NCBI GenBank assembly: GCA_023653785.1
Contig: JAMKCH010007232.1
Location: 186,001-250,000 of the forward strand
Reading direction: 5' to 3'
DNA length: 64,000 nucleotides
Origin: Ophioderma brevispina
Lineage: Eukaryota > Echinodermata > Ophiuroidea > Amphilepidida > Ophiodermatidae
A model generated the notes under the pieces. It was not told where the DNA came from. It searched no databases and saw only the letters and a list, made by a program, of their open reading frames with translations. Positions 10,620-21,188 of the stretch are shown here, piece by piece. Made by a program: the position numbers and the translations under genes. Position 1 is the first letter of the stretch; each line of letters begins with the position of its first letter.

Positions 10620-11232
10620 GGTTTATTACGTTATCAAAAATGAAAATCCATGGAAATCAGAGAACCTTAGAACTTAAGAAGGACTTTATTTTTTTTTTAC
10701 ATATGACGATGTTTTGAATAATAAATGATTTGACAAACATGACAATGATGTTTAGTTTATTAGGTTATCCGTAAAAGTTAAACAAGGCCACAAAATTCGT
10801 GCTTATAACCAGGAACTTAAAATATTTTGTACATTTTGTGTAAGTCATTATTCAGGTGAAAAAAATCCAGCCAAATGATAATATGTCTTTGTTGTCACAA
10901 TGTAACAAAACACTGTCACCCATCAGTGGATAACGTAATAATAACTGAAACTAAACTAACGAAATAAACACCTTTGTGCACACTGCATTGACAAGGAAGT
11001 ACATATCTTGAGTTCTGTATTGTTTGTGATTAGGGAATGAATAGCTGTACCTACCTCAATCAACATGGATATTCCTATTTAATTGCTGAGAAAAATGGAT
11101 AACGTAATAAACATCCTTAACATGGTCTAATTTTATTTTTCAAGTTCGATCTTAAATATTTCATTTGCCACTTCAGGTGATTGCATGCATAGGTTGAAAT
11201 ATTAAGTTGAGATGCGGATAACGTAATAAACC
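10620..11232. mobile_element. Element with TIR GGTTTATTACGTTATC and internal motif copies
   Basis: A perfect 16-bp terminal inverted repeat GGTTTATTACGTTATC occupies 10620-10635 and 11217-11232. Further copies of GGATAACGTAATA lie at 10928 and 11097 pointing outwards to the right end, and a weaker left-type copy lies at 10757 (AGGTTATCCGTAA). Such repeated subterminal motifs could be transposase binding sites. No open frame of note. The element at 36916 has the same layout and a similar end (GGTGTATTAC). Confidence 0.7.
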
Positions 11233-11399
11233 CATTTCTATTAGACACCATATTTTGTTCTCGGACAAATTAATGGTCAGGCAAGTGCAAGCTTAAACAG
11301 TATCATGGATTTCAGTACATGTTTAAAACCTACCAAAACCAATTTTTCAAAGAAATTGATATGTTTGGTAATTTTCCTGATTTTTTTAAAAATTGGAAA

Positions 11400-11760
11400 T
11401 GGAGATTTGGAGAGCCCTCACGCCGAAGTTTGCGAGTTCGAGCCCCGCAGTGACCAATGGTTGCGTCCTTGAGCAAGGCCGCTTTACCTCAATTACTCCT
11501 TTCTACCCAGGTGTACAAATGGGTACCGGTGTGAAAGCAGATATAGTCCGGCGGGAGCCACAGTCCGGGCTCCATAGACGATAACGGAATAAAGCGTGAA
11601 ACTAATGTTGCGTGAAGAGTCAACTGAATTGAGTGCTGTATTCTTTACCGTTGTAGCCGGACTTTGGGTACGCCGGACTATAATTACTTCTACACCGGCA
11701 TTATTCAATGTTGGTAAGGTAACAGACTCACGGCACTGTAGTGGAGGTGCAGCGATCTTT
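11400..11760 (+). mobile_element. tRNA-derived SINE
   Basis: The head contains a B-box-like GAGTTCGAGCCCCGC (near 11430). It is followed by a body GTCCTTGAGCAAGGC...CCCAGGTGTACAAATGGGTACC, a layout common in tRNA-derived SINEs. The 3' part (AATAAAGCGTGAAACTAATG and the CCGGACTATA segment) recurs inverted at 23.40-23.60 kb and 59.17-59.37 kb. The A box is poorly preserved. Confidence 0.65.
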
Positions 11761-12067
11761 GTGGAGTTATTGTGGAGTTAGGCACAATCCTTCGAAAGGG
11801 ATATGGGCACTCCTTTCCTGTATACATAGGTCCGTCCCCTTTTAACATTGGTCAGTATTACCATTGACATTGGATAAATCTCGAATTTGAGAATAAATTT
11901 CTAACTACAAAATAATTATTATGTGGTTTTATATGAAAAATACAGATGCTAGGGTATAGCGGGGCTTTGCTGGACTTTGCATTTATAACAACTGCAATCC
12001 AAGCAAATGCAAGTCTGCTAATTTTAGTAAAGAAACGAATATTTTTTAATGTAGCGTAGCATCTCAC

Positions 12068-12136
12068 CACAAGCGTTTCCGACCCCATCTCCATCTCCGT
12101 CAATCTGATCCGGGTTGGCAACATCGATGCAGTTAT
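12068..12136 (-). CDS. TSP3 cassette exon, 1st of the array
   Basis: A 69-nt phase 1-1 exon; acceptor CAG before 12136, donor GTGAGA. Between the cysteines it reads IDVANPDQIDGDGDGVGNA. It is the copy closest to classical thrombospondin TSP3 units, with a DGDGDGVG loop. It is preceded by the 54-nt exon at 14226, across a 2.1-kb intron that holds two hairpin elements. Confidence 0.9.
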
Positions 12137-13324
12137 CTGGAAACAAAAAGAATAGCAGGTATGGCGAGAACCACGAGGGCTTTATCCCATTTCCGTGCTT
12201 TAAAGTGATTAGCAGCGATAATGCGAGAGAATCGAAAAATGTGGAAATGCTTTTTTTTAACTCAGGGATAAGTGTGTACAAATACAGACCACAAAATAGT
12301 GAAAAAAATGAAGTATTTGAGGAAATTTGTCATACCATCTCCCGCAAATAGACATACAGCGACGGCGTCTCAAAATCTACACTAAACAGCTGATTGTGCT
12401 TTACACAAGTACAGAATAAACACTAAAAGATCAATAATGTTTGTGTTTGAGGTCAAATTGTATTGATCATGGTGCACAATTAACATGCTTAAAATCTGGG
12501 ATATTCATCGGGAAAGGCTTTTTAAATCTCAATTCGGAATTTTGATACGCACGTAGAAATTACAGAATCAGATAAAAAGTACTGCCTTGTCTTTAATTAA
12601 TACACGGATTTCAAGGCAACCACTTGCAGGTTATGTTCGCAAATCCATTACAGTAACAAAGCTACAAAATTATGAGTTTTGATGATTTTTTTTCGATGTT
12701 TCGGATTAGCAAATCGCTGCTTATCCCTTTAAATCCCTTATCTACTGCGATGTTCATGTTTATCATAATAAATTTTCCATGTATCAATCTCAAATTAACC
12801 TCGTCTACCTGGGGGCGGGGTGGTTTTCACTCACCCCACTTCTATTATCTATAAATTTGGTACCACAGTATAATAGCTTAGATAGAGTTTCTTCTTTGCA
12901 TTGGTATCAAAATAAGTACCAACATTTTCATCATTCCCATCATTACGTCAGTAGAACGTCTTAAGTTGATATTTCGTAATTTTACTGACTCAAATACCCC
13001 ATTGTTTTAGCGCAGTGAAGTTGAACCATTGCTCAAAGCTAGCGAGACATAGCAATTCTGACTGGAGCCTGCTCTAGATTTTAGCCAGAGTGTCTCGCCT
13101 CGAGGCCGTTTTTCAATGAAACTGCAACCCGATATCAGCTTGTCTGCCCACACGGGAGGCCAGTAATTGCCAATCTTTATCCCTAAAGTCCCTGGTGTGT
13201 GAGGCCCAAAAATTTGCCTAGCACGGGTCCAGGGAAAAGGTTAATAGCACTAAAACGTCTGGGTATTATACCATTAGGGAGTGTTCATAAATACTTTGGT
13301 GGGGTTGGAAAAGTTGTAGTTTTG

Positions 13325-13500
13325 GACATCAACAATTTGGTAGACGTTTCATATAGAAGTCCCATTGATGCAAATGAGGTATTACAATTGATTCCGTCAT
13401 GCGCTGTATGACGTTGTGCAGTAGTGCTTGACGGAATGAATGGCAATACCTCATTTGCATCAATGGGACTTCTATATGAAACGTCTACCAACAATTTTGA
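13325..13500. repeat. Perfect 47-bp inverted repeat (hairpin element)
   Basis: The arms at 13337-13383 and 13445-13491 are exact reverse complements (TTGGTAGACGTTTCATATAG...). The 61-bp loop is itself partly palindromic (ATTCCGTCA versus TGACGGAAT). Perfect arms suggest a recent foldback or MITE insertion. Non-coding. Confidence 0.85.
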
Positions 13501-13605
13501 CTGGCCTTTTTAGGTTTGATTTTTATATTCCCCCTTTTAGGGTCTTAATATTTTTAAATCCCCCTCATGCCTTCAGACAAAAACTAGCAAATTACAGAGA
13601 TACCC

Positions 13606-13775
13606 TGTAAATGAAGTGTTTAGAAAGTATGGACAAAAACATGTTTAGCCTATGTTTAAATCCTAAACATGTTTAGGATTTATACATGTTTCTTATGTAT
13701 AAATTCGAAACATGTTTAGGATTTAAACATGCTCAAAACATGTTTTTGTCCTTACTTTCTAAACACTTCATTTAC
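13606..13775. repeat. Foldback hairpin element with ~40-bp arms
   Basis: The left arm begins TGTAAATGAAGTGTTTAGAA and the right arm is its inverse, ending TTCTAAACACTTCATTTACA. There is one mismatch near the GGACAAAAAC segment. The centre repeats CTAAACATGTTTAG palindromes. It lies 110 bp from the previous hairpin but is unrelated in sequence. Confidence 0.85.
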
Positions 13776-13821
13776 AATGTATGTACAGAATCCCTATGAG
13801 AGGGGGCTGACCAGTGAAGGT

Positions 13822-13864
13822 AATATATATATATATATTAAATATATATGTGTATGTATATATC
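13822..13864. repeat. AT-rich microsatellite
   Basis: Runs of (TA)n with interruptions. A similar (AT)n tract is at 14703-14770. Both lie in introns of the TSP gene and have no coding signal. Confidence 0.85.
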
Positions 13865-14225
13865 CTTAGGCTACCGGTGTCGTTAAATACAGTGTCCGTG
13901 TGACTGAGTGTCCAAACGTCGATCTAGCTATTGCATTGAGTGCTGTACGCATGATTTGTTTCAGCACTGTGCACAAATAGCCTCGTCTACAAGGTCACGG
14001 TTTATTCAGTACATGTTGCTATGGTAGCAAGGACACTCTCTCACGGGGGACACTCACTTTCTTTACACTGGTATCAGAGTCAAATCATCTGCAGATTCAC
14101 CTCACTATATGGTGATGAAGCGAAGAATGCTGGAATGCTGGAGCCATATTTTAGTGGATTCTAAGCCTAAACTGTGATGAGGTTAGTATTACAACCATCT
14201 TTGTTTTCTGAATTGTTATACTTAC

Positions 14226-14279
14226 CACAAGGATTAAAGACACCATCATCGTCGTTATCAACAGGAATTCCACAGCGCT
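14226..14279 (-). CDS. 54-nt lead exon linking TSP1 block to TSP3 array
   Basis: A phase 1-1 exon with acceptor AAG before 14279 and donor GTAAGT. With the split first codon it reads ERCGIPVDNDDDGVFNPC. It is a short TSP3-like unit (two cysteines, DNDDDG calcium loop) that begins the acidic array straight after the last TSP1 exon. An exon of exactly the same length and pattern lies at 63812-63865. Classical thrombospondins place EGF-like domains between TSP1 and TSP3, and none is seen here. Confidence 0.85.
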
Positions 14280-14401
14280 CTTCGTTATAAGCAGATATAA
14301 AAATTTGCATTAGTAATTAGGAGCAGATAACAAACAACCGTATCATGTCCAGCGACAGGTATCAAATGTGGGTATTTATCAATGTTTAAAATTTTCGTTA
14401 C

Positions 14402-14635
14402 CGCAATCAATCAAATTGCATTTTTTTAATGTTTCGAGCAAAAGCATTGCCTTGTACTCATAACGCACACAATTTAACAAAATATGTGGAATCTGATAGT
14501 AACCTTCTTCAATCCGCTCGTCAGGGCAGCTTTGGCCGGTTTGGTCTGGATCATGACAAGGGCGGCTTCGTCCTTTTGTACCATCCCCGCATGTGGAGCT
14601 GCACGTACTCCACGATCCCCAAGTACCCCAGAATG
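14402..14635 (-). CDS. TSP1 domain exon with an internal insert
   Basis: A 234-nt phase 1-1 exon (acceptor TTAG before 14635, donor GTAACG). It encodes a canonical thrombospondin type 1 start, WGTWGSWSTCSSTCGDGTKG, with three spaced Trp and the CSxTCG motif, then RSRPC and QSC. Instead of closing, about 27 extra residues (from GYYQIPHILL, with one extra Cys) precede the last two cysteines in KKCNLIDC. I looked for an intron removing the extra segment and found no acceptor in the right place. The insert may be real loop sequence or weakly selected drift. TSP1 domains are secreted adhesion modules. Confidence 0.8.
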
Positions 14636-14702
14636 CTAACAAAATTAGACAATCAAATTGAATACAAATTAAATATACAATAAATACACAAATTGTGGCA
14701 TA

Positions 14703-14770
14703 TATGATATATATATATATACTATTATATCTATATATATAATATTATATATATATATAGATATATATCT
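14703..14770. repeat. (AT)n microsatellite
   Basis: An imperfect TATA dinucleotide tract, followed by A-rich AAAT and AAAC repeats to about 14870. Intronic. Confidence 0.85.
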
Positions 14771-14870
14771 CGTATTCAGTAAGTAAGTAAATAAATAACA
14801 AATAAAAATTACTGCAAATAAAGAATGAAAGAAACAAAGAAAGAAACAAACAAACAAACAAGAGCTATGA

Positions 14871-15800
14871 TATGCATACCAAAATATGGTGCAGCTAAAG
14901 AGAAGATATTTTAGGGGTGGGCAGGAAACTTAAAAAGATTTTTTTTAATGTTTTCAAAGCAAAAACAATAATATGCACACAAAATAAAGTGCAGGAAAAC
15001 AATGTGGAAGCGATGTAAAAAATAACATTACAAAGATTTGATTTGTGGAACTACGTCTTGCATATAAACAAAATTATGGTGCACCTCATAACAAGCGACG
15101 TAATCAGACATTATAGATTTGAAACTTTACACTTGTAAAAACTAATTATATACATCCATACAAGTATGGTATACGAATTCGACTACCCAAAAAAATCGTT
15201 TGTTTACAAGGAAAAATTAATATGTATTTAAGCTCAAGGTATCAATGTTCTAAAGTTGCTACCAGATATCACGATTTATTGTAGCAAAAAACACACCCAC
15301 ACACACACACACAAAAACGTGTTAAAAATTGCCGGGATCTCCTATACTCGCTTCATCGATATGTGACCCGATACCATTCGTGCGGAGGTGAACAATTCAA
15401 TTGAGGCGCAGGGACTTTGTTAATCATGCTTATTGTGAGCACTGTTAAGACCTGAATATACAATATTAGTGGAGTTCCATCAGGAATGAAATTGATGCAG
15501 TGGCAGGTGAGTGAGTGATTGACTGTAGCGTCCTCCAAGATAATCCGGTGTGGCCGTGCATTTGAATTCTTTTCATTTCCCGGTAGAGCTAGGTTGATCC
15601 CTCCCCGACTTAATTGAATAGGTCCCAAACTCCAGGGGGACGAACGTATCAACGCGAATCGACTATAGGTCTATTTTCACCGACGAGGTATCGAAAAATA
15701 TCGCTATTGTAGGTAATGCTGTTCTTTGCTTGTGCAAGGATGTAGAGCCTCCTCTGCGTAATTCCCAAAAATAATTAGCGCCATCCGTGGACGGTATAAT
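14871..15800. other. Intron stretch with no recognised feature
   Basis: Apart from a short (CA)n run near 15297-15314, no domain, splice-bounded exon or inverted repeat was recognised. Open frames here are short and without familiar motifs. Confidence 0.5.
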
Positions 15801-16168
15801 AGTGGTGATCATGTCTATACAATGGATGCCTACACAACAGTAATTGTATATTAGATAAATGGAGAACGGGCGGACATCTTGGGCTAACGAAACACAATTA
15901 GAATTCCAGAGGGACACTGTTTAACATAATTTGATCCCGGGTGCACGTTTTAGAGACATGCATCCCTACGCGCCAATACAATGAGCTCCATGATTTGGTT
16001 TGATTCTGTAGTCTGTTATGTCCCTTATCCACTTCAATGGGAACACATTTGTATAAATGACCGGCTCTTAGGGCTCTTAACCACCTGCTTGGCTCTTTGG
16101 GAGAACAATATTGCCGTCAGTCCTCAAATACGAAGCCCAGGTCTCCAATTCCATTGTATAGGAGCAGT
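15801..16168. mobile_element. Inverted-repeat element, copy 1
   Basis: The ends carry TCTATACAATGG and its inverse CCATTGTATAG, near AGTGGTGATC. The same sequence, inverted, occurs at 38208-38575, with the shared interior GGGTGCACGTTTTAGAGACA and CCACCTGCTTGG. The copies are moderately diverged. Non-coding. Confidence 0.65.
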
Positions 16169-17114
16169 GTGGTGTCAATGCGATGATTGGGCGGCCGCTG
16201 GACAAATCCGACTCACGCGCCAGTCATCAGGAGCATTTTAAAGGAAATATGTCATGATTCGGAATATTTGGAAAATTTGGTATGGAGGGAAAGCTTAAAG
16301 TAACGAGATTAAAAACAAAATAATTGAAAAGTGTCCACATTTGTGAGTCTTTGCCCCTATAATTTTCCGCCAATAGCTTACTCGAAAACGATTCCGACAA
16401 ATCACACCCCCGAAGGCAATGGTGGCGTCAAAGGGATGACCATCCATACCTTTACGTCTTTGTAACCATCATATCGCAGTGTTGCCACTTTCCTATAACT
16501 GCGATCGATGTGCTTTTATATCAATAAACATTAATTACCAACAAGTAGACTTTCTTATCAAAAATCATATTGTAATATTTTTAAAATTTTTTATATACTT
16601 TCATTAATCCATCAATATTACCGTGTCAGCAATAACAATTCGAGTCACCACATGTTTGGGTCATCACTTTGACGTCACGAGGAGAGCAAAATTGGGCGCT
16701 TTTGATCAATGAGGCCGTGGCGAAAAATCCGCCCAGTTTTCTTCGTAGTCAAAAAAGCAAATTACAATGCCATATATTTTGTTAATTTTACTCAAATTGT
16801 TTATTTTTCGGATTCGTGATGTATGTACATAGATTTTATGAATGTAAGTCAAACTGAGCTGACAAAAATCTTGACAGGATGTTCCTTTAATGACAGGTGA
16901 TTTATTCATGGTCATGGAAAAGTTTTCGAATTCCTGATTGCTATTTTATCATTGCCAAATTGTAACAATGTTTTACCCAAATACCTTGAAAATAAATCGT
17001 ATACACTTGCTTGCAGTCAAAAGTAGGTTTAGCCTCGCATAATCTTAGCTGCAGATACGACTTTGAAGGATTTATAAGAAGGAAGCACGGACCCAGGTCA
17101 ACATCATCGTTTCT
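16169..17114. other. Intron stretch with no recognised feature
   Basis: No coding domain, RNA gene or strong repeat structure was recognised. Base composition is AT-rich, like the flanking introns. Confidence 0.5.
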
Positions 17115-18012
17115 TTACCCCTCACTCAGAAAAGGTTTGACACATTGGGTAGTTAGTATGGACCCTCATCAACGCTAGGTAGTTAGTATTCTCAAATTGA
17201 GATTGTGCTCACTTGGGTCAGAATAGGGGCCAATTTAAGGTTTCACATGGTTAAACTTGTTTAAAGCTCCAATCATGTTAAAATGTATGCATAATTGGCC
17301 GTCTAGTCATAAGGATTCCAAAAATGTATAGTTTTGTACATCGTGACATTGATTTCGGAGTTATAGGGTAAAAATGGCTAAAATGGTAACAAAAAAAGGT
17401 CAATTTCTATTTTGTACAGGGTCAAATCAGAAGTTTCTCCAATTTTTGGTAAAAAATGAAATTGTTCTCAGCTGAATTGTCAAATAAGGAATAGTTTGTA
17501 CCATCTGCAATGCATAGTTATCATGATATGCGACAAAATAGGTCATAGGGCACCATATTTCAATTGGTGTTGACCTTCTTTGACCCTTATCTCAGTAAGT
17601 AAACGTTTAACGTAATCAAAACTATACTTTTTTGTGAGTCCTCTTACCTCAGGAAATAATTAGCAAGTATTTAAAATATAATCTGATTAATTTTAAATGT
17701 TGACCCCTGTATAATTTGAGATTGACCTTGTTTTACCAATTTAGTCATTTTACCCTATAACTCCAAAACAACGGTCGTAGGCGGTACGAACTATACATTC
17801 TTGGAATCATTATGATTAGAAGGACAATATGGCATACATTTCAACATGATTGGGGCATTTTATAAGTTTGACCCCTGTGTAAACTTAAATTGACCTCTAT
17901 TGAAAAAGGTGATACCATAATTTGAGAGTACTATACTAACTACCTAGCATTGATGTAGAAGGTCCATACTAACTACCAAAGGTGTTAAACCTTTTCTGTA
18001 GTGAGGGGTAAA
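17115..18012. mobile_element. ~0.9-kb foldback element with long imperfect arms
   Basis: The left arm starts TTTACCCCTCACTCAGAAAA and contains GGTAGTTAGTATGGACC. The right arm, inverted, gives TTTACCCCTCACTACAGAAA and the same GGTAGTTAGTATGGACC. The arms can be followed for about 300 bp each (CATGATTGGAGC/GGGGC, ACCCTATAACTCC). The pairing leaves no room for a gene. Confidence 0.75.
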
Positions 18013-18874
18013 CGAATTCCTTAAATAAGGCCCTATGATATTCTGCTCCTGCTCTATTACAGTTGATTTGCACGAAAGTGAACTTTCAAGCGCTAAGTCC
18101 CACTAGTCGGTAAAGGAGGATTTCAATTGAAAAAGAAAAGCAATGGAGCTTTAGTCAAGAGTACAGGTTCCTTAACGTTTTGATTCAGACTGCCGAGCTC
18201 AATTCCAATACACTGGTCCATAATGCGTTCGACACTCCTTTAATCCGCTATCTCGGTAACTGGCAAAAAATAGCATGACGAGATAGCTGCTGTTTGATAT
18301 AAGAACATGTTCGGATTTGTCTTGTGCAAAATAAAGATATAAACTGTCAAAGAGCAGCCTTTCGACTTTTAAATTATTCTTGAAATTTTGTAAGATAGCG
18401 ACAAATAAACGCTAGAAAATGGTGTATCATCCTTTTATCCGATCACCCCACCCATCCCAGCATAAAATTTCACTTTTGCATGAATCGACTATAACAAGCC
18501 TTTAGGCGTTCGTCATTTTAATTTACTGCCCCATAATTTTGGTAAAAGCGTGAAATGTGAATACCACCTTGGTACACTGACAAAAAAAAAAATGCCTCTT
18601 TACTCTTTCCCAATCTTTGCCTAAAATTGTGAAAGAACTTTTCTTTGGCTACTTAACCGTTTAAATCCCTTTGGGTTGAATCAAACGTGAATGAAATTAC
18701 CAAATTTATCATCTTTTTATATTGAACCGTTATACTAACAGTTTAGCACTCATAAAGGTTAAGGTTTACGAGGAGCAGATTTAATTGTATATCGAAAGTG
18801 TACTTTTCTATGGCTGCAAGCTTTATATGGTAATATCGAAAAATATACATGCGTGTGTGGGTGTGTATACATAC
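18013..18874. other. Intron stretch with no recognised feature
   Basis: I see no exon with plausible splice sites and no repeat family here. Composition is AT-rich. Confidence 0.45.
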
Positions 18875-19027
18875 GGCATGCTCCAGTGGTACAGGTCCGC
18901 GATACGGTGGAAAATCCCCTACAGCTTACTCCAGTTTCTTGCGAATCTTCACATGTTCTTGATCGAGTTTGTGTCTCTGTCCCACAGCATGTGAATGGGC
19001 CCCACGAGTCCCACGAGGTCCAAGTTG
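18875..19027 (-). CDS. TSP1-like exon (CC variant), third
   Basis: A 153-nt phase 1-1 exon; acceptor ACACAG before 19027, donor GTATGT. It encodes one complete TSP1-like domain: WTSWDSWGPFTCCG, then TRSRTC, VSC, SRTC and TTGAC. The six cysteines of a TSP1 domain are present, but the first two are adjacent (CC) instead of spaced as CxxxC. The domain ends with a split codon (C from this exon). It has the same length as the exon at 20038 and probably arose from it by duplication. Confidence 0.88.
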
Positions 19028-19855
19028 CTGTGTGAATAAAATTAATTCTTGTAAGTTGAATAATGAATGTTAGGATCAAAGGAAATGTTAATTTTTGTTT
19101 ACATACATCGGCGAAGTACAAACTTTTCCCACCATACATTTTTTGGTATGTCAATATTAATGTTGCATATTTCTTCAAAATTAATAAAATGTAATTTATT
19201 CCACTGAATATCAGTTACCAGTGGATGCACATAATATTATATTAACACCAACAAATGGCCCTATAGATATCCGGTACACCAATCAGGTATGCAAAGGACA
19301 AAGTACTTATGAGTCTTTTTTCATCTGGACGTTCAGAGTCATTGTTATTGTCCATGGAGTTGCAAAGATTACGGGTGTTATTACCACCCCGAGCTGTCCT
19401 CGTGCACGAATAAATAAACCATTATAGTCCTGCGGCAGGCCCATACGACCTTGCAAAAGAGTCTGTACAAAATGTTCGGAAAGAGTTCCATACGTACCCC
19501 CCTTCAAAATTGTACAGGAAACAAGTTAGTTTTATTTACGGCCTTACACTAACAAATACCCTAACCATTTTTTTTTTAAATTGTTACATAAAGAACTTTG
19601 AAGAGGGGTACTTATGGAACTCTTGCTAAATGGGTTGGTGGTTTCTAGTCAACATTGGCCTGCTGATTCCAGATCTTGATGATGCAATTCTGTCATCCTT
19701 GAGCATTAATTTCGAGATAGGGAATGGGATAAATTAACAGGGTAAAAGTTTGTAAATGTTTTACACGGGGTTAAAATGTGATATTGGATTTGCCTAGTGC
19801 CCTGATGTAGACTACGGAATTTGTTATACACTTGGTTATCGGATCTACGCCCCAC

Positions 19856-20009
19856 GGCTTATTATATTCGACGAAACGAAACGAAACAGGCTCAGCGCAC
19901 CCATTGGATTACACACTTTATTCCGTTATCGTAACATTTTATACTATGACAGAATAAAACGTGTAATCCAATGTGTGCACTGAGCCTGTTTCGTCGAATA
20001 TAATAAGCC
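19856..20009. mobile_element. MITE with GGCTTATTATATTCGAC ends, copy 2
   Basis: This is the same family as 4649-4817: end GGCTTATTATATTCGACGAA, then GGCTCAGCGCACCCATTGGA, and the inverse on the right. Flanking CGCCCCAC and CCCCCCAC look like a corrupted 8-bp target duplication next to a C run. It lies 28 bp from the donor of the TSP1 exon at 20038. Confidence 0.8.
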
Positions 20010-20037
20010 CCCCCCCCCCACAGTCTACAAAACCTAC

Positions 20038-20190
20038 GACATGCTCCTAATAGGCAGATTCGCGTTTCTGAAGGCGCTCCATCACACTGTAACCGGGTAA
20101 TGTCTGGATCAGCACAAGTCCTCAGTCGATTTTGTTCTTGATTTCCACAGCATGGAGATGGCTCCCAACTCCCCCAACCAGTCCATATTG
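20038..20190 (-). CDS. TSP1-like exon (CC variant), second
   Basis: A 153-nt phase 1-1 exon; acceptor TTCAG before 20190, donor GTAGGT. It encodes WTGWGSWEPSPCCG, then NRLRTC, LQC, TRIC and LLGAC. The Trp triplet and six cysteines are in TSP1 order, with adjacent Cys1-Cys2. The Arg-rich RxRxC strand that pairs with Trp in TSP1 folds is present in weakened form (NRLRTC). No transmembrane segment is encoded. Confidence 0.88.
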
Positions 20191-20289
20191 CTGAATACAA
20201 AATAACGAAGAAAATAAAGATCTTAATAAATTCTTCGAAAAAACGCTGTTCAGAAGATCGGCTTGGGAAGAGGGTCATTTGAATTCAAC

Positions 20290-20602
20290 TTGCATATCAT
20301 CCCCCGCACAAAACAAAACAACAAAAAACAAACAAAAAATTGTCGTAATATATCGTTTGTTCACAGCTGTTTGAAAGTCTCATTTATTATAACAAAACGA
20401 GAATAAAACAAAAAATATCAACGGCGACACACTTTTGTCAACTAATTTGGAGTATATATGCCATTAACTACATTCTCTGTAATTTTGATGAAATTTCGTT
20501 GCGGGCAAATATGATTTTTCATAAAAATCTAGTTTTTACACGTCTTTCTATGGGAAATAGGCATATAGAGGGCGCTATAACATACAAATTAGGACCTTTG
20601 TA
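20290..20602. repeat. Tandem duplicate segment, copy 1 (no MITE)
   Basis: About 313 bp from TTGCATATCATCCCCCGCAC to AGGACCTTTGTA. The same sequence, apparently identical, follows at 20622-21188 after a run of 21 T (20603-20623). It lacks the 250-bp MITE found in the second copy, so it shows the empty site directly. Confidence 0.9.
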
Positions 20603-20621
20603 TTTTTTTTTTTTTTTTTTT

Positions 20622-21188
20622 TTGCATATCATCCCCCGCACAAAACAAAACAACAAAAAACAAACAAAAAATTGTCGTAATATATCGTTTGTTCACAGCT
20701 GTTTGAAAGTCTCATTTATTATAACAAAACGAGAATAAAACAAAAAATGTGACTCATCACATCAAAACCTACCAGTTGTCGGGAATTTGCATTTCAATAT
20801 ATTATTAAATTATGCATGAAAAAACAAAGAGAATAAAAAGAAATTTAACCTCATTTGTCCTCATAAAATTGTAATGCTACACCCAATTTACACATGAGAG
20901 GTATCATTCTAAAGCTGATAATATGGGCTTTTTGATGCAAACAAAATCTCAACTTGAACCTTGAGCGACAACTGGTAGCTTTTGATGTGATGGGTCACAA
21001 ATATCAACGGCGACACACTTTTGTCAACTAATTTGGAGTATATATGCCATTAACTACATTCTCTGTAATTTTGATGAAATTTCGTTGCGGGCAAATATGA
21101 TTTTTCATAAAAATCTAGTTTTTACACGTCTTTCTATGGGAAATAGGCATATAGAGGGCGCTATAACATACAAATTAGGACCTTTGTA
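20622..21188. repeat. Tandem duplicate segment, copy 2 (with MITE)
   Basis: This repeats copy 1 base for base, split after CAAAAAAT by a MITE (20749-20998) and resuming at AAATATCAACGG. Identity this high beside an insertion difference suggests two haplotypes placed in tandem, or a very recent duplication. Confidence 0.9.
20749..20998. mobile_element. MITE with GTGACTCATCACATCAAAA ends
   Basis: The terminal inverted repeats are GTGACTCATCACATCAAAA and TTTTGATGTGATGGGTCAC, each continuing into CTACCAGTTGTCG or its inverse. Comparison with the empty copy at 20290 gives a target duplication of AAAT. 250 bp, non-coding. Confidence 0.88.
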
